Assembly (NCBI RefSeq): GCF_000172635.2 | Contig: NC_018632.1 | Coordinates: 806,001 to 870,000 of the forward strand | Direction: 5' to 3' | DNA: 64,000 bases | DNA from: Alteromonas macleodii ATCC 27126 | GTDB taxonomy: Bacteria > Pseudomonadota > Gammaproteobacteria > Enterobacterales > Alteromonadaceae | Part shown: positions 53,977-61,530 of the stretch, in pieces | How positions within the stretch are numbered: position 1 is the first letter of the stretch | How the letters are laid out: the number at the start of each line of letters is the position of its first letter | Program-made: the position numbers and the translations under genes | The notes under the pieces: model-generated | Database searches by the model: none | What the model was told of the DNA's origin: nothing | What the model saw: the letters and a program-made list of their open reading frames with translations, nothing else

Positions 53977-54300
53977 ATGAAATCACGTATTACTGCTATC
54001 GCTATTGTTGCTCTTACCTCTGTATTCACCGGAAGTGCTTTAGCTTCTGTAGAATTTAAGCCTACCGACGGTTCGGTCACCTCTAACCTTTGCGTTGCTG
54101 CCGCTACCGGGAACAAGTGGAAGCTACATGAACAAATTAAAGAATCTGCGCTAGATAAAAAGTACGTAGCACAGGACATGACGTGTAACGGGCTATCGGT
54201 CGCTGCGTTTGTTGATCAATATGGCAAGAACGGGGATAGCATCAAGAAGTACCTGAATATTCAACAGCAGCAGATCGCTAGCGTGGCGCACGCAAAATAA
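53977..54300 (+). CDS. Small secreted DUF3718-type protein
   Basis: A 107-residue protein with a clear signal peptide (MKSRITAIAIVALTSVFTGS, cleavage near ALA-S). The mature part is about 83 residues with two cysteines (NLCVAAATG and MTCNGLSVAAFV), probably forming a disulfide in the periplasm. The NLCVAAATGNKWKLHEQIKE pattern fits DUF3718, a family of short proteins seen in Alteromonas and Shewanella whose function is unknown. AAGGAA precedes the ATG, and a terminator follows within 85 bases, so it is a single-gene unit. Confidence 0.75.
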   Translation: MKSRITAIAIVALTSVFTGSALASVEFKPTDGSVTSNLCVAAATGNKWKLHEQIKESALDKKYVAQDMTCNGLSVAAFVDQYGKNGDSIKKYLNIQQQQIASVAHAK

Positions 54301-54380
54301 TCCCCACAATTAAACGGTGCTAGGCTTGTACGTATGCGTACGCGAAAAATCGATTGTGTGAAAAATCGGGTTAAAAAAAA

Positions 54381-54409
54381 GGCTGTTGCTTATACAACAG
54401 CCCTTTTTA
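54381..54409. terminator. Bidirectional terminator
   Basis: GGCTGTTG and CAACAGCC form an 8-pair stem with a 6-base loop. It is preceded by a run of eight As and followed by TTTTT, between the convergent DUF3718 and chemoreceptor genes. Confidence 0.88.
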
Positions 54410-54426
54410 CTAATTTAACAGGACTG

Positions 54427-55725
54427 CTAGCGTAGAATACCTGATACAGTTTCAGATACATTCAATGCGCCTTTTTGAATCTCATCAATAATGCTTTGCA
54501 CTTGCGCAATCTGTTGACTATTTTGGTCAACACTGTCTTTAACGCCTGCCATTTTCTTCGTGGATTTGTCAGCAAGCTTTCTGTTCTCTGCCACTACACT
54601 TTCAATTTCCACAGTCGAATCGCTGGTACGTTGCGCTAGCTGCCTCACTTCATCTGCTACTACAGCAAATCCTCTACCTTGATCGCCTGCACGTGCAGCT
54701 TCAATAGCGGCATTTAGTGCTAAAAGGTTGGTTTGCTCAGCAATGCCACTAATCGTTGTCACAATGGTTTCAATTTTTAGCGATTGCTCACTCAGTTCGT
54801 GCATAAGTTGATTGGTTTGCTCAACTTCTAACATGGCTGTATTGAAAATCTCAACGCTTCGTTGAAGTGACGTTGCTCCATCAGAAGCAATTTGAGACGT
54901 CTCTTCTGCCGTTGATACTGCGAGTTCTGCCGCTTGTGCGATTGCATTCTTTTCGTTGATTGCATCGGTAATGTTAGATGCAAATTTAATAACTTTTACT
55001 ACTCGACCCGAAGCGTCAAACACGGGGTTGTACGTTGCTTCCAACCACAATGAGCTACCGTGCGCATCTACGCGCTCAAACTGGCCTGAAGAGAAATTAC
55101 CGCGGGCAAGGTTATCCCAAAAATTAGGATTTTCTTGATAAAACGTATCGCGACAGAACATGCGATGGTGTTTACCTTGAATGTCGGCCAAACGGTATTT
55201 CACTGTTGCAGTAAAATTCTCATTTGCCGTGATAATTGTTCCATCAGGATGAAACTCAATTACCGCCATCGACTTGTTTAGTGCGTCAGTCACTGCCTTA
55301 CCAGCAAAATAGGCGTTTTCATGTTCAGTGATATCGTGGTAAATGGCATGAATTTCTGTAACGCCATGCTTATTCACCGCTACGTAGCTTGCCTTAAGCC
55401 ACTTCGTTTCACCTAACGCCGATTTTCTTGCAACCGTGTCGCTAAAGCTGCCGCCATTGACCAAGTGTTGCCAAAACGATTTGTACTGTGACTCAGGTTC
55501 AACACCTTCAACGCGCATTGCCGCATGGGAAAACGACGTTGCGGTTGAATTTGGGTAATCCAAAATGGAAAGTAATACGGGAGAGGCAAATGTGCACTGT
55601 CCATCAGTACTATAGATGGCATAGGCCATTGTGTTTTTGAACGCATCCAGCGTGCCAAGCAAGTCTTGGCTCTCGTCCCTTAGAGCCGAAATGTCATTAT
55701 TGTATCGAGAACTTGATACGAACAT
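54427..55725 (-). CDS. Soluble methyl-accepting chemotaxis protein with two PAS domains
   Basis: A 432-residue chemoreceptor without a transmembrane segment, so it acts from the cytoplasm. PAS domain 1 lies at about residues 27-135, PAS domain 2 at about 148-262 ([35 protein letters not shown]). A shortened signalling domain follows, with the hairpin tip [20 protein letters not shown] and [16 protein letters not shown]. The PAS pattern is of the Aer-like type, so a flavin or haem-linked redox or oxygen signal is possible. The conserved tip means it should bind CheA and CheW. It stands alone, converging on the DUF3718 gene. Confidence 0.93.
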   Translation of the reverse strand: MFVSSSRYNNDISALRDESQDLLGTLDAFKNTMAYAIYSTDGQCTFASPVLLSILDYPNSTATSFSHAAMRVEGVEPESQYKSFWQHLVNGGSFSDTVARKSALGETKWLKASYVAVNKHGVTEIHAIYHDITEHENAYFAGKAVTDALNKSMAVIEFHPDGTIITANENFTATVKYRLADIQGKHHRMFCRDTFYQENPNFWDNLARGNFSSGQFERVDAHGSSLWLEATYNPVFDASGRVVKVIKFASNITDAINEKNAIAQAAELAVSTAEETSQIASDGATSLQRSVEIFNTAMLEVEQTNQLMHELSEQSLKIETIVTTISGIAEQTNLLALNAAIEAARAGDQGRGFAVVADEVRQLAQRTSDSTVEIESVVAENRKLADKSTKKMAGVKDSVDQNSQQIAQVQSIIDEIQKGALNVSETVSGILR

Positions 55726-55934
55726 AACGTCTCCGAAAATTACAAGTATAATTAAGAATTAGTGTAGTCTATGTTAACTATATTTAACATTTATGTCGTT
55801 TAGACATTAGGCGAAGCCTATGTTTAAGGCATTATCAATTAGGCTTAATTTATCTATAAGTGGTTGTTTTCATTGTTACAGTACGGTAACTATTTTCATC
55901 TAACAAGAAACATTCGAACTAATAAGACCACTCG

Positions 55935-57227
55935 ATGCCATTAGAACGCTTTATCCCATTTCGCAAACATGATGTTAGTAGATTGTGTGAAAACGTAATT
56001 GTGCAAGAGAGGACTCTTTTTCGTACGTTCTCAACGTTGCTCGTTAATCGCATACACTATCAATATCATGAGCAACTTGAGGGTCTGAAAGATAGCTATA
56101 ACGACTTTGATCCAAACAAAGACACCCGCGATCTTACACCTTCAAGTGAAGCTACGAGAAAGCAAAGCCAAAAGGCGTTTTCGAATGCGTTTGCCAATCT
56201 ATTAAACGCAGCCAATTTTGAAAAAGTCACAAACGAAGATTTAGAAGCAGCATTAAACGAAGAGTCGCTGTTTAAAGTGCGCCTTGCGGTTAGCTTCGAA
56301 GACTTTGAAGATGTGGTGTTTTATCGACGGGGCGAGTCGGTAAAAACTGAAACGCTGCGTACTTTTTTCGGGTTGCGAAAAAAGCAGGTGTCATTTACCA
56401 ACTACGACAAAGTGGCCGTTTATATCACTTTTAAAGATGAAGCCTACTTCAAAGAGAAAGGGCAAACGCCAGTTACCTTTAAACCTGGTTCCACCATAGT
56501 AAAGCTTTTCCAAAACGTACCTAAAGCAGACTTGGAGATGCTGTTTCCCAATAGCGAAGTCAAAATGCGTCCGCTAGATAAGTTGATCATTAGTGCATCG
56601 GCGGCAATAGGTGGCACCGTGGTGCTAGTGACTAAGTTAGGCGCATCGCTACTTCTCATGGCATCTTTTCTGGCGTTTTGGCTTGGCTTTAAAGACGATG
56701 AAGTGGAATTGACTAAGCAAAGCCTAATCACTTTTGGTATTGGCATGGGTGTATTCGGCAGCTTTATATTTAAGGAATGGACAAAGTTTAAAAACAGAAA
56801 AATCAGGTTTATGAAAGCCTTGTCTGACAACCTCTATTTTAAAAATTTAGACAATAATGCAGGCGTGTTTCATACGTTAATTGATGCAGCAGAGGAAGAG
56901 GACTGCAAAGAAGCTTTGTTGGCTTATACATTTTTGCTGAAATGTAGTGAAGTGTCTGTAGAAGGTGGTGCTGCATTCTGCGCGGTGCGTGCAGAGCGCG
57001 AGATTGCCGCTGGTGGAATGACATTAGCAACCCTCGATAGTGTAATAGAAAGTTACTTTTCAGGAGAGCTTGATTGTGCGCTCGATTTCGACGTTACTGA
57101 CGCTGTTAATAAGCTGGTGGACATGGAACTAGTCGAACAATACGGCGATATTTTTGTGGCGCGGGCGCTTAACGATGCTGTGAAGATACTTGATGACTAC
57201 TGGGATAATATTTATCAGCCTGTTTGA
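55935..57227 (+). CDS. DUF3754/TMEM143-family membrane protein
   Basis: A 430-residue protein. The N-terminal about 215 residues are soluble, beginning MPLERFIPFRKHDVSRLCEN and containing a conserved FEDVVFYRRGE segment and GLRKKQVSFTNYDKVAVYI. Two transmembrane segments follow at about residues 221-245 and 262-280. The remaining about 150 residues are soluble and helical. The family also includes a mitochondrial protein, TMEM143, and its function is unknown. No partner genes are adjacent. The start at 55935 has no strong Shine-Dalgarno sequence. Confidence 0.75.
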   Translation: MPLERFIPFRKHDVSRLCENVIVQERTLFRTFSTLLVNRIHYQYHEQLEGLKDSYNDFDPNKDTRDLTPSSEATRKQSQKAFSNAFANLLNAANFEKVTNEDLEAALNEESLFKVRLAVSFEDFEDVVFYRRGESVKTETLRTFFGLRKKQVSFTNYDKVAVYITFKDEAYFKEKGQTPVTFKPGSTIVKLFQNVPKADLEMLFPNSEVKMRPLDKLIISASAAIGGTVVLVTKLGASLLLMASFLAFWLGFKDDEVELTKQSLITFGIGMGVFGSFIFKEWTKFKNRKIRFMKALSDNLYFKNLDNNAGVFHTLIDAAEEEDCKEALLAYTFLLKCSEVSVEGGAAFCAVRAEREIAAGGMTLATLDSVIESYFSGELDCALDFDVTDAVNKLVDMELVEQYGDIFVARALNDAVKILDDYWDNIYQPV

Positions 57228-57349
57228 TTGACCCTTTAACGTCGATAATAGTACGCCAAGGAATGAAAAGCCTAAGCGAAGCTTTCAAGTCTTATTGCTA
57301 CTCACTACGTACGTGAATAGCGGCAGGTAAGCGCTGACAGTTTGAGTAC

Positions 57350-58267
57350 TTATCCACTAAAATAACCTTCGTGTTGTGCTTGTTTAACTGTGTCTAAAAA
57401 GGCTTTTATTCTTAGCGATTGATGGGGGCGCTGTGGGTGCACAACAAACAGCTGACTGGTGCTTTTTATTGGAGGCTCACTCGGTGTCGACCCCAGCTTA
57501 ATTTCTTCAAAAAGTGCGACCAGTTCACCCGCCTTACTATGCTTTTTCGCCACATAGCTTGGCAGTCTTGCAATGCCGCGGCCTTCCAGCACATGCTGAA
57601 TGAGCGCCAGATTATCATTAAGTTTTAACCAGCCTTTAACCGCTGTGCGCTTACCCTTTATGAGCCAGTTATCTTGGTCGGGGCCGCAAAAGCACTGGTG
57701 CGCATCTAAATCGCTCAACACTTTGGGTGTGCCGGCTTGCTTAAGGTATTGCGGTGCTGCAACTATTGTGTGGCTATAAGTAAATAATGGCTTGGCCACC
57801 ATATCTTGCGGCGGGTTGTTAGTAGAGCGAAACGCCAAGTCGAAATGACCTCGGTTTAAGTCGTGCCTTTGATAGCTGGTATCTAAATGGAACGAAACAT
57901 CAGGATGCTGCTGCGAGAAGGAAAAACACAGTTCGCTTAACAAGTAGTGCGCAAACATATTCGGCGCCGTAATGGCGATAATTCCTTCTAGCTGCGTTTG
58001 CTCACGTACTAAATTTTGCTCTAGCTCTACCACGCTGCGATTAATCTTCTGTGTATCGGCGTACACTTGTTTACCTTCGTTGGTAAGACTTACCTGACGT
58101 GTTGAGCGCTGCAGCAACTTTACGCCTAACGCAAGTTCAAGCTCCCTTATTTGCTCCGACAGGTAGCCCCTGGAAATCTGCATTTTCTCTGCCGCAGCAC
58201 CAAAGTTTAAGGTTTCTGCTACCGCACTAAACAGCATCAATCGCTCGACTTTTTTATGTGGTTTCAT
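57350..58267 (-). CDS. LysR-family transcriptional regulator
   Basis: A 305-residue LysR protein with the winged helix-turn-helix at about residues 6-65 (NFGAAAEKMQISRGYLSEQI, then LELALGVKLLQRSTRQVSLT). A substrate-binding domain covers about 90-290, of the type seen in the CrgA/AaeR group that often controls an adjacent redox enzyme. It is divergent from the aldo/keto reductase with 238 bases between the starts, so that gene is the likely target. The inducer is unknown. Confidence 0.9.
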   Translation of the reverse strand: MKPHKKVERLMLFSAVAETLNFGAAAEKMQISRGYLSEQIRELELALGVKLLQRSTRQVSLTNEGKQVYADTQKINRSVVELEQNLVREQTQLEGIIAITAPNMFAHYLLSELCFSFSQQHPDVSFHLDTSYQRHDLNRGHFDLAFRSTNNPPQDMVAKPLFTYSHTIVAAPQYLKQAGTPKVLSDLDAHQCFCGPDQDNWLIKGKRTAVKGWLKLNDNLALIQHVLEGRGIARLPSYVAKKHSKAGELVALFEEIKLGSTPSEPPIKSTSQLFVVHPQRPHQSLRIKAFLDTVKQAQHEGYFSG

Positions 58268-58505
58268 TGGCTTGTTACTTTTTACACGAGATTACATCGG
58301 AGATAAATATTCACAACATGCTCGAAAAACTGCGTCTTGAGCAACGTCACATCAAAAAATGTAGAGTTAGTGATTATATATGGAATACAGCTGTTCGCTA
58401 TAAAGAATAATGATTTCGCTATTGTGCGCTGAAAGGTGGTAACTGCAAGCGTAAACTTGAGCTATCCGAAAGGCCTTTATTAATTCTTTTTTGCGAGCGG
58501 TGCAT

Positions 58506-59474
58506 ATGAAAAACCTTCCTCTAAATCAGTACATTTCACACGCCAGTCAGCTGGTTTACGGCTGTATGGCTATTGGTGGAGAGTGGGACTTTAACCCATT
58601 AACCAAAGATCAAACCCAGCATGCGTTTGCGGCGGTCGATGCTGCGCTAGAAGCCGGTATTACCGTTTTCGATCATGCTGATATATACCGAATGGGTAAA
58701 GCAGAACAAGCATTTGGTGAAGTGTTAAAATCACGCCCTAACTTACGGGAAGAGATAGTGCTTCAGTCTAAATGTGGGATTCGTTTTGAAGATGAACACG
58801 GGCCCAAACGTTACGATTTTTCGAAAGACTGGATTGTCACTTCTGTTGAAAACACGCTTTCGCGATTAAATACTGAATATCTCGACCTGCTTTTGCTGCA
58901 CCGCCCAGACCCATTGATGGAAGAAGAGGAGGTTGCCGCTGCATTTGATGCCTTGTTTGATAGCGGTAAGGTTAAGCACTTTGGCGTGTCGAATATGAGC
59001 GGCGTACAAATGCAGCATCTTAATCACTATATTAATCAGCCGCTTATTGCGAATCAGGTTGAGATGAGTCTTACTAACTTAGGCTTTGTGGATGAAGGTA
59101 TTTATGTCGGTAACCCAGATGGGCAGCATGTGAACTTTACAGCGGGCACACTTCAATACGCAAAGCAAAACAACATTCAAATGCAGTCGTGGGGGCCAGC
59201 AAGCCAGGGTAAATATACCGGAGCACCCGCTGCGCTAACTGCGCAAGAAGAAGCGACTAAAAAACTCGTTGCGACCTTAGCGCAAAAATATGGTGTAGCG
59301 ACCGACGCAATCGTGTTGGCTTGGTTAATGCGCCACCCCAGCAATATTCAGCCAATTGTTGGTTCGGCAAACCCCAAGCGTATTAAAGCAAGTGCAGAAG
59401 CCGTTACAGTGACGCTTACGCGGGAAGACTGGTACGCATTGTACGTAAGTGCAAAAGGGGTGGAGTTACCATGA
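58506..59474 (+). CDS. Aldo/keto reductase (YdhF-like)
   Basis: A 322-residue NADPH-dependent TIM-barrel oxidoreductase. Catalytic residues are recognisable: Asp in FDHADIY, the Lys in LQSKCG, Tyr within the DIYRMGKAEQAFGE segment, and the His in LLLHRPDPLM. The C-terminal GSANPKRIKASAEAV loop binds NADPH. YdhF and relatives reduce aldehydes or ketones, and the natural substrate is unknown. The ATG at 58506 gives MKNLPLNQYISHASQLVYGC, a better start than the TTG at 58491. It is divergent from a LysR gene, and its stop codon overlaps an ATG that opens into a damaged GH13-like tail. Confidence 0.92.
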   Translation: MKNLPLNQYISHASQLVYGCMAIGGEWDFNPLTKDQTQHAFAAVDAALEAGITVFDHADIYRMGKAEQAFGEVLKSRPNLREEIVLQSKCGIRFEDEHGPKRYDFSKDWIVTSVENTLSRLNTEYLDLLLLHRPDPLMEEEEVAAAFDALFDSGKVKHFGVSNMSGVQMQHLNHYINQPLIANQVEMSLTNLGFVDEGIYVGNPDGQHVNFTAGTLQYAKQNNIQMQSWGPASQGKYTGAPAALTAQEEATKKLVATLAQKYGVATDAIVLAWLMRHPSNIQPIVGSANPKRIKASAEAVTVTLTREDWYALYVSAKGVELP

Positions 59475-59495
59475 TGTTTTTCTCTCGCGATGTAA

Positions 59496-59816
59496 CTGTA
59501 CGCTGCCATTCGCAAGCAGCAGCCGTTACTTCAATATGGAGTGCAAGAAAATAAGTTCTTTGATGATAAAAAGCAGGTGTTTGCCTTCGCCCGCGTAGCG
59601 AATGACACAATGCCAAACGGAGGCGTGGCGCAACAAAATGACGAAGCACTTTTAGTTGTGTTTAACGTGTCAGCCGAGCAGCAAACGGTAACGGTTTCTC
59701 AGCAGTATGAAAGCTACTTAGTTGTTTCAGGAGCCGCTAAAATTTCCGCTTCTGACAACGGTGAAACACAGATTACTCTGCCAGCTTTTAGCTTTGGGTT
59801 GTTTTCATCAAAATAA
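59496..59816 (+). pseudogene. Remnant of a GH13 alpha-amylase-family C-terminus
   Basis: From 59496 an open frame without a proper start reads LYAAIRKQQPLLQYG, then KKQVFAFARV and EALLVVFNVS. This is the layout of the end of the catalytic domain and the C-terminal beta-sandwich of GH13 enzymes such as MalZ or neopullulanase. It ends at 59816 after LPAFSFGLFSSK. A TAA at 59493 blocks the frame upstream, and no catalytic domain is found. The ATG overlapping the preceding stop opens a different frame. It is most likely a deletion scar left beside the reductase, but a short independent protein from GTG 59541 cannot be excluded. Confidence 0.6.
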
Positions 59817-59822
59817 TATCCT

Positions 59823-59864
59823 GAGCACCAGACGTTTATTAAAGCGTGTGGTGCCTCTTTTTTT
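59823..59864 (+). terminator. Terminator after the GH13 remnant
   Basis: GCACCA-G-ACG pairs with CGT-G-TGGTGC with one mismatch, followed by TCTTTTTTTA. It may close the reductase transcript. Confidence 0.7.
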
Positions 59865-60032
59865 ACCTGCTCCCTGTGAACATGCATCACAGACAAACCA
59901 TTGTCATAAAACCACAAAATCTCTATAGTTGCTGTACGGTGCGTTGATCAACATCGACACTCCATAGCAGCAGCGCCATTGCGCCGAATGCGTTTCTCTA
60001 TCTCCAATGCAACAAGCCTGGTTCACTTCTAC

Positions 60033-61526
60033 ATGAAAATATTGCATACATCTGACTGGCACTTAGGTCAGAGTTTTTTTACGAAAAGTCGCAAAAACGA
60101 ACACGCCGCTTTCCTTAAATGGCTTCTTCAACAAGTAGAAGTGCATCAAATAGATGCGATTATTGTCGCGGGTGATGTGTTTGACACGGGCACGCCGCCT
60201 AGCTACGCCAGAGAGCTCTACCATGCGTTTATCGGTGAACTTCAGGGGATGCAGTGTACATTGGTGGTGCTGGGGGGAAATCACGATTCAGTATCGGTAT
60301 TGAACGAAAGTAAGGCGCTACTGAAATACTTAAATAGCCACGTAATTGCCAGTACATACGGCGAATTGAGTGAACAAGTCATTACGCTTAACGATCGCAA
60401 GGGGCAGCCCAGCGCCGTACTGTGTGCCGTACCCTTTATTCGCCCACGTGATGTGCTTGTCAGTGAGGCAGGGCAAAGCGGCACTGACAAGCGTCAAGCG
60501 CTTGGCGATGCGATAAAGCAGCATTATGGGGCGCTTTATAACGAAGCCTTGTCACTGCGCGCTTCAATTGAAGAAAAACAAGGAGAGGAGGGCAGTAAAA
60601 ATAGCGCTGCTATTCCTATTATTGCTACAGGGCACTTAACCGCTTTAGGCGTGAGTCAGTCAGAAAGTGTACGCGATATCTACATTGGCACCCTTGAAGG
60701 CTTTGACGCCAAAGGGTTTCCGCCCGCCGATTACATTGCACTTGGGCATATTCACAGGCCACAGAAAGTCGCTAAAACAGAACACATTCGCTACTCAGGC
60801 TCGCCCATACCGCTAAGTTTTGATGAACTAAACACACAAAAGCAAGTAGTGTTGATAACGTTTGAATCTGAAAGCACAACGCCTACTATCTCAACGCTTC
60901 CGGTACCGCGCTTTCAGGCCATGGAAGTCATAAAAGGCGACTTAAAAGCGATTGAGGCGGCCATTAGTAAGAGCGATGCCATCACGTTAGCTTCTCAAAC
61001 AGATGATGCCGTTAGCGAAGTGGATAAAGCCGTTAGCGAAGTGGATAAACCCCTTAGCGCAACGGATAACGCCATTAGCTCTAAAGACCCAGTGTGGTTA
61101 TGCATTGAAGTTGAAACAGAAGACTATCTGACTGATCTACAGCAGCGTATTCAGGGCTTGTTAGAAGGGAAAAACGCTGAGATTTTACAGTTGAAACGCA
61201 AGCGTAAGCGCACAATAAATAGCTTAACGGAAAAGCAAAACGTCCAGCTTAGTGAACTATCGGTAAACGATGTATTTGAAGCGCGTTTGGCATTGGAGAG
61301 CATAGAAGATAGTTCAACAACTGAGTCGGCACAAGAAACCCTGCTAGATGACGACCAAAGCGCCAGAGAAACAAAAGAAGCAGGTTCAGAGAAAAGCGCT
61401 TCACGCATAAACCGGATAAGGCGGTTGTTTAATGAAGCAGTAGAGCAAGTGCATACCAATGATGAAGATACCGAAGTATCAGTAGAGGCAACATTGGCAA
61501 ACACAACAGAAAACAAAGGCGAGTAA
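60033..61526 (+). CDS. sbcD: Exonuclease SbcCD, nuclease subunit D
   Basis: A Mre11-type nuclease that, with SbcC, opens DNA hairpins and trims blocked ends. The ATG at 60033 gives MKILHTSDWHLGQSFFTKSR, the standard SbcD start. The metal-binding motifs are present: DWHLG, VAGDVFDTGTPPS, GGNHDS, and GHIH near residue 248. At 497 residues it is about 100 longer than E. coli SbcD. The C-terminal part carries a 21-base tandem repeat (61008-61070) and an acidic, Ser/Glu-rich tail absent from typical SbcD. sbcC starts four bases after the stop. Confidence 0.95.
   Translation: MKILHTSDWHLGQSFFTKSRKNEHAAFLKWLLQQVEVHQIDAIIVAGDVFDTGTPPSYARELYHAFIGELQGMQCTLVVLGGNHDSVSVLNESKALLKYLNSHVIASTYGELSEQVITLNDRKGQPSAVLCAVPFIRPRDVLVSEAGQSGTDKRQALGDAIKQHYGALYNEALSLRASIEEKQGEEGSKNSAAIPIIATGHLTALGVSQSESVRDIYIGTLEGFDAKGFPPADYIALGHIHRPQKVAKTEHIRYSGSPIPLSFDELNTQKQVVLITFESESTTPTISTLPVPRFQAMEVIKGDLKAIEAAISKSDAITLASQTDDAVSEVDKAVSEVDKPLSATDNAISSKDPVWLCIEVETEDYLTDLQQRIQGLLEGKNAEILQLKRKRKRTINSLTEKQNVQLSELSVNDVFEARLALESIEDSSTTESAQETLLDDDQSARETKEAGSEKSASRINRIRRLFNEAVEQVHTNDEDTEVSVEATLANTTENKGE
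61008..61070 (+). repeat. 21-base tandem repeat inside sbcD
   Basis: GCCGTTAGCGAAGTGGATAA(A) occurs at 61008-61028 and again exactly at 61029-61049, with a degenerate third copy at 61050-61070. It adds SEVDKAV-type peptide repeats without breaking the frame. Copy number may vary between strains. Confidence 0.85.
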
Positions 61527-61530
61527 TACA

